The notes beneath the pieces were generated by a model. The model made no database searches. It was given only the letters and a program-made list of their open reading frames with translations, and had not been told where the DNA came from. From Kalymmatonema hyalinum WJT4-NPBG1 (GTDB lineage Bacteria; Cyanobacteriota; Cyanobacteriia; Cyanobacteriales; Nostocaceae): a DNA stretch of 64,000 nt. Shown one piece after another: positions 16,372 through 24,980 of this stretch (within the stretch, counting starts at the first letter, position 1; every line of letters begins with the position of its first letter). The position numbers and the translations under genes were made by a program. The stretch is taken from NCBI GenBank assembly GCA_019359075.1, contig JAHHIB010000026.1, forward strand, positions 1 to 64,000, written 5' to 3'.

Positions 16372-19300
16372 ATGAGTATCACCATTGGCGGTTACAACCT
16401 CATCAAGGTCATTTATGACAGTACCACGAGCTGTGTTTATCGTGCTGTGAGAGAGTCAGACCAAACCTCAGTGATTATTAAAACTCTGAAATTTGAGTAT
16501 CCCACCCTAGAACAAATCACCCGATTAAGACATGAATATCAAATACTTCAAGTCTTAGAGATAGAAGGAATTGTTAAACCCTTATCATTGGAAACCTATC
16601 AAAATGGTCTGGCGCTAATTTTGTCAGATTTTGGGGGAGAAACTCTAGAATATTTTATCATCGCTCAAGCTCTTGAGTTAAGCAATTTTTTACAAATTGC
16701 TATTCAATTATCTTCAACGCTTGCTCAAATACATCAAAAAAATATTATTCATAAAGATATCAAACCCCAGAATATTCTTATTAATCCGAAAATAGGTCAA
16801 GCTGAAATTATAGACTTTAGCATTGCATCGCGTCTATCGAGTGAAAATCAGACAGTCAGTAATCCGACTTTGCTAGAAGGCACCCTCGCCTATATGTCAC
16901 CAGAACAAACTGGGAGGATGAACCGTTCAATTGATTACCGAACTGACTTTTACTCCTTAGGCATAACTTTCTATGAAATACTAACAGGGCGGCTACCTTT
17001 TCAAGCTACCGACCCTTTGGAATTAATTCACTGCCATATTGCTAAAACACCAGCATCGCCCAAAGAAGTAAATCCAGAGATTCCCCAAGCGGTTTCTGAT
17101 ATTGTCATGAAATTATTAGCCAAGACTGCTGAAGAGAGATATCAAAGTGCTTTGGGACTAAAAGCCGATTTAGAAGAATGTCTTAGAAAACTGCAAGCAA
17201 CTGGCAAAATTGAAGATTTCATAATCGGTCAGCTTGATTTATACAGCCAGTTTCTCATTCCGCAAAAACTTTATGGTCGCAAAAAAGAAGTTGCCACCCT
17301 AATAGGTGCCTTTGAACGAGTGGCAAACCCCCCTATATCCCCCCTTGCTAAGGGGGGATATAGGGGGGTAGAGATCATGTTAGTGAGTGGTTACTCAGGT
17401 ATTGGAAAATCCTCGTTAGTGAATGAAGTTCATAAACCCATTATCCGCCAGCGTGGTTATTTTATTTCCGGTAAGTTTGACCAATTGAAACGGAATATTC
17501 CTTATGCTTCCTTGATTCAAGCTTTTCAGGAATTGATGCGGCAACTACTTATGGAAAGTATTGACAGCATCGCGCTTTTGAAAACAAAACTCTTAGAAGC
17601 ATTAGGCTCGAATGGTCAGGTCATTATTGATGTTATTCCGGAAGTTGAAAGAATTATTGGTTCTCAGCCAGATGTTGCTCAATTGGGACCAACTGAATCT
17701 CAAAACCGATTTCATCGGCTGTTTCAAAAATTTATTCATGTATTTAGTAAACCTGAACATCCCCTAGTACTTTTCCTAGACGACTTACAATGGGCAGATT
17801 TAGCTTCCCTAAAGTTGATTCAGTTGCTTGCTTGTGACTCAGATAGTCAATATTTGTTGCTGATTGGAGCATATCGAGATAACGAAGTGAGTGCGACTCA
17901 TCCATTAATGTTGACTTTGCAGGAGATTCAATCTAATGGTGCAACGATCAACAATATTGTCCTTCAGCCTTTGCATATCACTCATGTCAACCAATTAGTA
18001 AGCGAAACCCTTCGCTCTGACACAGACAATTCAAAGCCACTCGCTGAGATACTGTTTAACAAAACTCAGGGAAATCCCTTCTTCTTAATTCAACTGCTCA
18101 AATCCCTCAACCAGGAAAACCTGTTGTCATTCAATTTCAGTGAAGGTTGCTGGCAATGGGATATTGAACTGATTGGCGGCATTGATATCACCGATAATGT
18201 TGTTGAATTAATGGTCAGCCAGATTCAGAAGCTGTCGCCAACAACGCAGAATATCTTAAAGTTAGCTGCTTGTATTGGAGATAAATTTACCTTAGATGTT
18301 CTCAGTATTGTTAATGAAAAATCTTGGTCAGAAACAGCAGCAGATTTGTGGGAATCTTTGCAGGCAGGATTAGTTTTGCCTCTGAACGAGTTCTACAAAA
18401 TTCCTCTGGTGAGTAGTGTTCAGCAAAATGAACAACTGGTAACTCATAAAAGACAGCAAACAATTGCATATAAGTTTTTGCATGACCGGGTGCAACAAGC
18501 ATCTTATTCTCTCATTCCAGATTTGCAGAAAAAAGAAACCCATCTAAAAATTGGTCAATTACTACTACAAAATAATACGTTTGAAGAACGAAAAGAAAAT
18601 ATCTTTGCTTTGCTCAACCAACTGAATTTTGGCACCGACTTACTCACTTCAGAATCAGAAAAATATGAGCTAGCTGAACTCAATCTCCTAGCAGGTCAGA
18701 AAGCAAAAGTAGCGACGGCATATGAGTCTGCTATCCGCTATCTAAACGTGGGTTTGAGCCTGTTGACAGATTCTAGCTGGCATCAGCAATATGAACTGAC
18801 ATTAGCTCTACATCAGGAAGCAGCAGAAGCGGCATTTCTCAGTGGTGACTTTGAGCAAATGGAGCAACTAGCTGACGTCGTGTTGCAACAAGCCAAAAGA
18901 CAGCTAGACAAAGTGAAAGTTTATGAGTTGCGAATCAAAACTCGTCAAGTGCAAAGAAAACTACTCGAAGCGGTGAAGCTTGGTCTGCAAGTTTTGAAAA
19001 TACTGGGAGTAGAAGTTGCAGAATCACCAACTCCATTAGATATCCAGCAAGCTATTGAGGAAACAACAGCAAATATAGCAGGTAAAGGAATAGAAGATTT
19101 AATTAATTTACCGCCAATGACAGATACGAACAAGCTAGCAGCCCTTCGGCTGATAGTAAGTTTAGTTCCTGCTGCCTATCAATGTGCACCTGCACTCTTT
19201 ATCCTGATGGCTTGCCAGCAAGTCAATTTATCTATTCAATATGGAAATACTCCTTTGTCAGCTTGCGGTTTTGCTGATTATGGAGTGGTTTTCAGCGGAT

Positions 19301-22300
19301 TATTACAAGATATTGAAACAAGTTATAAATTTGGAAAATTGGCTTTAAATTTATTAGACCGTTTAGATGCTCGTGAGGTGAGAAGCCAGGTCTTATTTAA
19401 GGTTTCAACATTCATCATACATTGGAAATATCATATTAGAGAGACTTTACCACTTTTAGAAGATGCTTACTCCAGTGGATTGGAATATGGAGATTTAGTA
19501 CATACTGGATATTCAGCAAGTAATAAGTGTCAATATTCCTATTGGAGCGGTTCGGAGTTAAAAAGCCTGGAACAGGAAATGGCGCAATATAGTAAGGCGA
19601 TCGCTCAAGTTAATCAAGAAACTGCCTTAAAGTGGCATCAAATATTTCATCAGGCAGTTTTGAACTTAATAGGATTGGCTGAAAATCCTTGCCGTTTAGT
19701 TGGTGAAGTTTACAATGAAGATCAATTCCTACCACTTCACATTCAATTCAATGAGCGCACAGTAGCTCACTATGTATTTCTTAATAAATTAATCCTCTGT
19801 TACCTATTTGGTGAGTTTTCTCAAGCTGCAGAAAATGCAACTAAAGCCCAACACTATTTAGACGGGGTAATAGGGTGGTTAACTGTGCCGTTTTTCCATT
19901 TCTATGATTCTTTAGCACAACTAGCGATATATCCATCAGTACCACACTCACAACAAGAAGACCTGTTGAGTAGAGTGATGAAGAACCAGGAAAAGATGCA
20001 AAGATGGGCAGAACATGCCCCAATGAATTTTCAGCATAAGTACGAGCTTGTGGAGGCAGAGAAAGCGCGGGTATTGGGTCAATATTGGCAAGCGATGGAG
20101 TGTTATGACCGAGCCATTGCGCTCGCTAAGGAGCAGGGATACATCCAGGAAGAAGCGCTAGCAAATGAACTGGCAGCAAAGTTTTATTTTGAGCATGGCA
20201 GAGAAAAGGTAGCTCAGACCTATTTGACTGATGCTTACTATGGATATCTTCGTTGGGGAGCAACAGGAAAAGTTAGAGAGTTGGAAATAAGATATCCTGA
20301 CAATTTTTCCCAAATATCAAACCAAAAAACCAAATCTATAAAGATAGATCAGACAATTAACTCTACAACTAAAGCTAGTCCCATTTTTCTGGATTTCGCT
20401 ACAGTTATGAAAGCTTCGCAAGCTCTGGCTAGCGAAATTCTTCTGGAGAAATTGCTGGCAAAAATGATGCAAATTGTTATTGAAAATGCTGGTGCAGAAA
20501 CTGGATTTTTAATTTTAGAAAAAGCAGGGGTGTTATTCATAGAAGCTTCAGGAAGTGTCGGACAAAGTGACATAAGCGTGCAGCAGACACCTCTAGAATT
20601 CAGTCAGCAGCTACCGATATCTGTGATAAATTACGTGCATCGAACTCAGGAAAATGTCGTACTGAACGATGCGACTGGTGAGGAATCCTTTACGACAGAT
20701 AGCTATATCATCAATAGAAAACCAAAATCTATTTTATGTATGCCAATTGTTCATCAAGGTAAACTTATTGGCATTCTTTACTTAGAAAATAACTTGACCA
20801 TTGGAGCATTTACGCCGGAGCGATTGGAAGTTTTACAACTTTTATCTTCTCAAGCAGCAATCTCAATTCAAAATGCGCGTCTCTATAATGACTTAGAGGA
20901 ATATAATCGGACTCTGGCAGCGAAAGTAGAAGAGCGAACATTAGAGCTACAAGATAAAAATTTGCAACTCCAACAGGAAATTTGCATTAGCGAAGCTGCC
21001 CGAAGAGAACGCCAGCAAGCAGAAGAAGCAGCGAACGCCGCCAACCGTGCTAAGAGCGAATTCCTAGCTAACATGAGTCATGAACTCCGCACGCCGCTGA
21101 ATGGAATTTTGGGTTATACTCAAATCTTTCAGAAAGATAAAACTTTAACCGCTCACCAAAAGAATGGTATAGACATCATTCATCAGTGTGGCGAACACTT
21201 ACTAACGCTAATTAACGATATTTTAGACCTCTCCAAAATCGAAGCTCGGAAAATGGAAGTTTATCCAAAAGAATTTCATTTTCCTCAATTTCTTGAAAGT
21301 ATTGCCGAAATTTGTCGCATCCATGCCGAACAAAAGGGAGTTCCATTAATTTACAAAACTCTTTTCCCACTACCAAGAGTCATTCAAGCAGATGAAAAAC
21401 GGTTGCGTCAAGTCTTGATGAATTTACTTAGCAATGCAGTTAAGTTTACAGAAAAAGGTAGTATAACTTTAAAAGTGGGTTATCACAAGGAGAAACTTCG
21501 TTTTCAAGTAGAAGATACAGGTATTGGAATTGCACCTGAGCAATTAGAAGAAATATTTTTGCCTTTCAAGCAGGTGGGTGAGGATAGCCGTAAAATTGAA
21601 GGCACAGGATTGGGATTGGCAATTAGCCGTCAATTAGTTCAAATCATGGGTGGCGAACTAAAGGTGAAGAGTACTTTAGGTAAAGGAAGCGTTTTTTGGC
21701 TCGATTTGACTTTACCTGAGATTTTCCAACCAAGTGATACCAACAGTCTTGATGAACCTAACATTATTACTTTTGTTGGCTCTAAACGAAAAGTTTTGGT
21801 AGTAGATGATAAACCGGCAAATCGCTCTGTCTTAGTTAATTTACTACAGCCTTTAGGTTTTGAAGTTGTGGAAGCGGCAGATGGCTTAGAGGGTCTAAAC
21901 AAAGCGCGTGAATTTAAGCCAGATGTGATTTTAATGGATTTGGTTATGAGTGGGATGGACGGCTTTGAAGCCACCCGTCGCCTCAGGATGTTACCAGACT
22001 TCAAGGAAGTGGTCGTGATTGCCGTCTCAGCTAGCGTTTTTGAGTTGGATCGGCAGCAAAGCCGAGAAGTTGGTTGCGATGATTTTCTCGCAAAACCAAT
22101 CCAAAAAGCGGAGCTTTTAGAAAGATTACGGATTCACTTGGGGTTGGAATGGGTTTATGAGGAACAACACAGCAAGGTACAACTCCGGAACGCCACTACA
22201 TTCAAGGTTGGGAACCTCCCCACGCGGCTGGCTTCTCAGGTATCATTTGTGGCTCCACCAGCAGAGGAACTTGCAGTCTTGGTTGATTTGGCGATGAGGG

Positions 22301-22440
22301 GGGACTTAAGAGGCATTACACAACGAGCGGCAAAATTAGAGGAGCTAGAGCAACGATGGGTACCGTTTGCTACCCATTTGCGCCAACTTGCTAAAGATTT
22401 TAAAGGGAAACAAATTCTGGAGTTTCTCAAAAAATATTAA
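16372..22440 (+). CDS. Ser/Thr kinase-AAA ATPase-GAF-histidine kinase-receiver protein (HstK-like)
   Basis: The 2022-residue protein has, in order: a Hanks-type Ser/Thr kinase domain (about 1-275; HKDIKPQNILI with Asp129); an AAA/STAND-like ATPase (GYSGIGKSSLVNE, Lys346; VLFLDDLQWADLASLKL); a long helical/TPR-like region to about 1330; GAF (about 1350-1500); coiled coil; HisKA (His1570 in FLANMSHELRTPLNG); HATPase_c; and a receiver (Asp1856 in VILMDLVMSGMDG). A helical HPt-like tail may follow. Such dual Ser/Thr-His kinases are typical of Nostocales. The known homologue is Anabaena HstK, and ligands are mostly unknown. The GAF lacks cyanobacteriochrome motifs. A 43-bp palindrome is translated in frame near residue 320. 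Confidence 0.9.
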   Translation: MSITIGGYNLIKVIYDSTTSCVYRAVRESDQTSVIIKTLKFEYPTLEQITRLRHEYQILQVLEIEGIVKPLSLETYQNGLALILSDFGGETLEYFIIAQALELSNFLQIAIQLSSTLAQIHQKNIIHKDIKPQNILINPKIGQAEIIDFSIASRLSSENQTVSNPTLLEGTLAYMSPEQTGRMNRSIDYRTDFYSLGITFYEILTGRLPFQATDPLELIHCHIAKTPASPKEVNPEIPQAVSDIVMKLLAKTAEERYQSALGLKADLEECLRKLQATGKIEDFIIGQLDLYSQFLIPQKLYGRKKEVATLIGAFERVANPPISPLAKGGYRGVEIMLVSGYSGIGKSSLVNEVHKPIIRQRGYFISGKFDQLKRNIPYASLIQAFQELMRQLLMESIDSIALLKTKLLEALGSNGQVIIDVIPEVERIIGSQPDVAQLGPTESQNRFHRLFQKFIHVFSKPEHPLVLFLDDLQWADLASLKLIQLLACDSDSQYLLLIGAYRDNEVSATHPLMLTLQEIQSNGATINNIVLQPLHITHVNQLVSETLRSDTDNSKPLAEILFNKTQGNPFFLIQLLKSLNQENLLSFNFSEGCWQWDIELIGGIDITDNVVELMVSQIQKLSPTTQNILKLAACIGDKFTLDVLSIVNEKSWSETAADLWESLQAGLVLPLNEFYKIPLVSSVQQNEQLVTHKRQQTIAYKFLHDRVQQASYSLIPDLQKKETHLKIGQLLLQNNTFEERKENIFALLNQLNFGTDLLTSESEKYELAELNLLAGQKAKVATAYESAIRYLNVGLSLLTDSSWHQQYELTLALHQEAAEAAFLSGDFEQMEQLADVVLQQAKRQLDKVKVYELRIKTRQVQRKLLEAVKLGLQVLKILGVEVAESPTPLDIQQAIEETTANIAGKGIEDLINLPPMTDTNKLAALRLIVSLVPAAYQCAPALFILMACQQVNLSIQYGNTPLSACGFADYGVVFSGLLQDIETSYKFGKLALNLLDRLDAREVRSQVLFKVSTFIIHWKYHIRETLPLLEDAYSSGLEYGDLVHTGYSASNKCQYSYWSGSELKSLEQEMAQYSKAIAQVNQETALKWHQIFHQAVLNLIGLAENPCRLVGEVYNEDQFLPLHIQFNERTVAHYVFLNKLILCYLFGEFSQAAENATKAQHYLDGVIGWLTVPFFHFYDSLAQLAIYPSVPHSQQEDLLSRVMKNQEKMQRWAEHAPMNFQHKYELVEAEKARVLGQYWQAMECYDRAIALAKEQGYIQEEALANELAAKFYFEHGREKVAQTYLTDAYYGYLRWGATGKVRELEIRYPDNFSQISNQKTKSIKIDQTINSTTKASPIFLDFATVMKASQALASEILLEKLLAKMMQIVIENAGAETGFLILEKAGVLFIEASGSVGQSDISVQQTPLEFSQQLPISVINYVHRTQENVVLNDATGEESFTTDSYIINRKPKSILCMPIVHQGKLIGILYLENNLTIGAFTPERLEVLQLLSSQAAISIQNARLYNDLEEYNRTLAAKVEERTLELQDKNLQLQQEICISEAARRERQQAEEAANAANRAKSEFLANMSHELRTPLNGILGYTQIFQKDKTLTAHQKNGIDIIHQCGEHLLTLINDILDLSKIEARKMEVYPKEFHFPQFLESIAEICRIHAEQKGVPLIYKTLFPLPRVIQADEKRLRQVLMNLLSNAVKFTEKGSITLKVGYHKEKLRFQVEDTGIGIAPEQLEEIFLPFKQVGEDSRKIEGTGLGLAISRQLVQIMGGELKVKSTLGKGSVFWLDLTLPEIFQPSDTNSLDEPNIITFVGSKRKVLVVDDKPANRSVLVNLLQPLGFEVVEAADGLEGLNKAREFKPDVILMDLVMSGMDGFEATRRLRMLPDFKEVVVIAVSASVFELDRQQSREVGCDDFLAKPIQKAELLERLRIHLGLEWVYEEQHSKVQLRNATTFKVGNLPTRLASQVSFVAPPAEELAVLVDLAMRGDLRGITQRAAKLEELEQRWVPFATHLRQLAKDFKGKQILEFLKKY
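17327..17369. repeat. Perfect 20-bp-arm palindrome inside a coding sequence
   Basis: acccccctatatcccccctt (17327-17346) is exactly complementary to 17350-17369, with loop gct. It is an interspersed cyanobacterial-type palindrome sitting in frame in the dual kinase gene. It is translated as NPPISPLAKGGYRG between the Ser/Thr kinase and the ATPase domains, just before the P-loop. Confidence 0.9.
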
Positions 22441-22592
22441 GAGGTTTTTTTGTAAAGGCTATTATTAGCAACTGCCTAAGTAATTTTTTTGTCAAAATGG
22501 CGACAAGCAAAAGCTCTCTTGCTTGTAAAGGTCCTTTTAGCGTCAAAATAATCAAGGATTCGTCTAATTTATTAATCGGACTTTTCGTTTCT

Positions 22593-23165
22593 ATGACTCA
22601 TCAAGAAAGTGATGCTAAAGAATCTTCTGTGTCGTCGCGAGGATGGCGAAGTTTACAGGAAAATCTCATTCTGATTGCGATCGCCTTATGTTTGGCACTG
22701 TTGATTAGGACTTTTGTTGCTGAACCGCGCTACATCCCTTCAGATTCAATGCTGCCAACCTTGCATAAGGGCGATCGCCTGGTCGTGGAAAAAATCTCCT
22801 ATCTTTCTGGTTCCCCACACTTAGGCGATATCGTTGTTTTTCAGCCACCAGAGGAACTGCAACATCGGGGGTATCCCAAAGACCAAGCTTTCATTAAGCG
22901 TGTTATTGGCACGCCTGGCAAGACAGTCAGCGTTGCCAATGGCAAAGTTTACATTGACGGGCAACCAATACAAGAAGACTATATAGCTGAACCACCAATT
23001 TTACCAATGTCCGGGCGGCAAGTTCCCCCTAACCAATTGTTTGTTATGGGAGATAACCGCAACGATAGTAACGACTCCCGCTACTGGGGGTTTTTACCCA
23101 AAGAAAATATTATTGGTCGAGCAGTGTTTCGCTTTTGGCCTTTTAATAGAATTGGGCTTATTTGA
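22593..23165 (+). CDS. lepB: Signal peptidase I
   Basis: A 190-residue membrane protease. I chose ATG 22593 (MTHQESDAKESS), because the longer frame from 22497 adds residues with no family character. One N-terminal TM helix (about 23-42, LILIAIALCLALLIRTFVAE) is followed by the S26 catalytic serine Ser52 in YIPSDSMLPTL and the general base Lys102 in FIKRVIGTPG. The conserved box MGDNRNDSNDSRYWGFLP follows. It removes signal peptides from exported proteins at the periplasmic or lumenal face. Cyanobacteria often carry two paralogues. It is monocistronic and followed by a palindromic repeat. Confidence 0.95.
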   Translation: MTHQESDAKESSVSSRGWRSLQENLILIAIALCLALLIRTFVAEPRYIPSDSMLPTLHKGDRLVVEKISYLSGSPHLGDIVVFQPPEELQHRGYPKDQAFIKRVIGTPGKTVSVANGKVYIDGQPIQEDYIAEPPILPMSGRQVPPNQLFVMGDNRNDSNDSRYWGFLPKENIIGRAVFRFWPFNRIGLI

Positions 23166-23171
23166 TTGTAG

Positions 23172-23247
23172 AGACGTAGCCCTTCGGGTTCGCCAGTCGC
23201 CTGCGGAGGGAAACCCTCCCGCAGCGCTGGACTCACATGCTACGTCT
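23172..23247. repeat. Interspersed palindromic element with agacgtagc/gctacgtct ends
   Basis: The element is bounded by agacgtagc and its exact complement gctacgtct. It contains internal pairs such as ggagggaaaccctcc. It lies between lepB and the convergent HhH gene and may serve as a bidirectional terminator. Composition is more GC-rich than the surroundings. Confidence 0.65.
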
Positions 23248-23252
23248 GTCGA

Positions 23253-23786
23253 TTAAAACCGGAGATAGTACATAAGCTGAGCGATCGCATCACCAGGTAA
23301 GTTTAACCTTTGCTGAAAATCAGCCAAGTTCCGGTAAGGACCAGCTGATATGCGGTTATCCACCACTGCTTGGGCTACGGACAAATCAATCAATGGCACA
23401 TTTGCCAAAGCCTCAACTGTTGCCGTGTTAGGGTTTACTATATTACTGGAAAGAACTAAAGATTCCGAGTCGTAATAACTAAAATTCAGAATTGGCTTGA
23501 GTGGCTCTAGCCTATGTACTGGCAGACTTAAGGCTGCGGCAATATCTTCAATGCAGTAAAATTTAACACCAGCACGAGAAAGTTCCACAAGCGATCGCGC
23601 TTGATGAATTGATAACCCCGGTAGACGCAACCAATCATCAACAGTCGCTTGATTGGCATCAATCTGGATACCCAGTTCGGCGGCGATCGCAATTTCTTCC
23701 CCTGATTGTAGTCGGTAGTAGGGGTCGTTAAGCAGCTTGGAGCGTAGTTTTTGCAACTTAGGGTTTAAAGGTAGCCAATTTTTCAT
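23253..23786 (-). CDS. Helix-hairpin-helix (ComEA-like) protein
   Basis: The 177-residue protein has two ComEA-type helix-hairpin-helix units. The first is about 42-100 (IDANQATVDDWLRLPGLSIHQARSLVELSRAG). The second is about 115-175 (VNPNTATVEALANVPLIDLSVAQAVVDNRISAGPYRNLADF). No signal peptide or TM helix is visible, so it is unlike secreted ComEA and may be a cytoplasmic DNA-binding protein. HhH pairs bind DNA backbone non-specifically. It is convergent with lepB and lies 22 bp downstream of the TM2 gene on the same strand. Its precise role is unknown. Confidence 0.8.
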   Translation of the reverse strand: MKNWLPLNPKLQKLRSKLLNDPYYRLQSGEEIAIAAELGIQIDANQATVDDWLRLPGLSIHQARSLVELSRAGVKFYCIEDIAAALSLPVHRLEPLKPILNFSYYDSESLVLSSNIVNPNTATVEALANVPLIDLSVAQAVVDNRISAGPYRNLADFQQRLNLPGDAIAQLMYYLRF

Positions 23787-23808
23787 AGTGTTGCTTGTTT
23801 TAAGAAAT

Positions 23809-24174
23809 TCACTCTAGCAACTGGCGGCGCTTTTGCTCAAATTCATACTCACTTAGGAGTCCATCTTGGCGCAAACTTTCTAACTCCCGCAAGGCTTGAG
23901 CAATTGCTGCTACTTGATTGCTAGCCGAGTGTGAGTTTTTGATAGCTGGTTTACCTAAATTAAAATTACGGTCAAAACCTTCTTCGTCTTGAGCTAAAAA
24001 CCAAACTCCTTCAATCGCGCTTGCTACCTTAGGAATGGGTGTCCAGGAAAGCAACACATATAAAAGACCCCACAGCGGCTGTCCTAGATAAAATTTATGT
24101 AATCCGGAAATTGTCAGCGTACCGGAAAAAGCTAAAATCGCGGCAACGCTTCGGCTTTTTCGCTGATTAAACAT
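23809..24174 (-). CDS. TM2-domain membrane protein with SHOCT-like tail
   Basis: The 121-residue protein has two hydrophobic helices (VAAILAFSGTLTISG and LWGLLYVLLSW) separated by LHKFYLGQPL, the characteristic G.H.FYLG turn of the TM2 (NINE) family. The C-terminus ends LRELESLRQDGLLSEYEFEQ-KRRQLL, a SHOCT-type short helical motif. Both domains are widespread and of uncertain function, and SHOCT is often linked to oligomerisation. It lies immediately upstream of the HhH gene on the same strand, which hints at co-transcription without explaining the role. Confidence 0.82.
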   Translation of the reverse strand: MFNQRKSRSVAAILAFSGTLTISGLHKFYLGQPLWGLLYVLLSWTPIPKVASAIEGVWFLAQDEEGFDRNFNLGKPAIKNSHSASNQVAAIAQALRELESLRQDGLLSEYEFEQKRRQLLE

Positions 24175-24600
24175 AATTAAAGCACCATAATAAATTCAGC
24201 ATTGCTGATATCCTAGCCGAAACCCAATATCTGAATCTATTCTATTCCTAAGCTATGAGCGATGAGCGAGTTGATCAGCCACTGCATCGCCATTTATAAA
24301 TAAATATGAAGTAATTATTTATCTGTGTCCCATGAGTGTCCATCTGTGGTTCATTATTTCTTTCTTTTTTGAATCTTGTATGCCTTGCGGGCACGTTAGC
24401 CCAAGCCGCGTACCGCAGGCATAGGGCATACTTTGAATGCGTGAATTTGAGTGCGGCGAGGGTCAAGTGTTGAAATTGCGGTAAAAAACCGTACTCAAAC
24501 CGAAGCTAGTTTTCTAGATTATCTCTCTAGACTAGAATAAAGTAACAGGCATCAACTAAGAAAGCTACTGAGTGTCGCCCCTCAGTGGAGTGTAGGCAAA
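24175..24600. other. 426-bp intergenic stretch with two repeat families
   Basis: No gene was found. At about 24317-24353 is a copy of the 'atctgtgtcc...tccatctgtggtt' repeat that recurs near 28335, 35110, 45690 and 45850. At about 24378-24460 is a GC-rich palindromic element (gcgggcacgttagccc, ccgcgtaccgcagg) followed by gaatgcgtgaattt. The promoter of the DUF1825 gene presumably lies near 24500-24580. Confidence 0.6.
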
Positions 24601-24924
24601 ATGGGATTTTTTGATTCTGACATAGTTCAGCAAGAAGCCAAGGAATTGTTTGAGGACTATCAAGCACTGATAACACTTGGCGGCAACTACGGCAAATTTG
24701 ACCGGGAGGGCAAAAAACTGTTTATTGAGCAGATGGAAGCCATGATAGAGCGGTATCGTATCTTTATGAAGCGTTTTGAGCTATCAGAAGATTTCATGGC
24801 GCAAATGACCATACAGCAGCTCAAGACTCAGTTGAGTCAGTTTGGTGTAACTCCCCAACAAATGTTTGAGCAAATGCACCTCACCCTACAGCGGATGAAA
24901 GGTGAACTGGAAAAACAATCATAA
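24601..24924 (+). CDS. DUF1825 family protein
   Basis: The 107-residue, almost wholly helical soluble protein begins MGFFDSDIVQQEAKELFEDY and continues with YGKFDREGKKLFIEQMEAM and RYRIFMKRFELSEDFMAQM. This is the conserved DUF1825 sequence found across cyanobacteria. Its function is unknown. It is monocistronic and is followed by a clear hairpin. Confidence 0.9.
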   Translation: MGFFDSDIVQQEAKELFEDYQALITLGGNYGKFDREGKKLFIEQMEAMIERYRIFMKRFELSEDFMAQMTIQQLKTQLSQFGVTPQQMFEQMHLTLQRMKGELEKQS

Positions 24925-24940
24925 CACAAGAGTTTTGAGT

Positions 24941-24970
24941 TAGGAGTTCTGAGTTGATTCAGAACTCCTA
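24941..24970. terminator. Hairpin between DUF1825 and convergent PBP gene
   Basis: taggagttctga pairs with tcagaactccta around a 6-nt loop, in an 'aactcctaa'-type repeat context. It lies 17 bp after the DUF1825 stop and 11 bp before the PBP gene end, so it could terminate both. Confidence 0.7.
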
Positions 24971-24980
24971 ATTTCTAATC

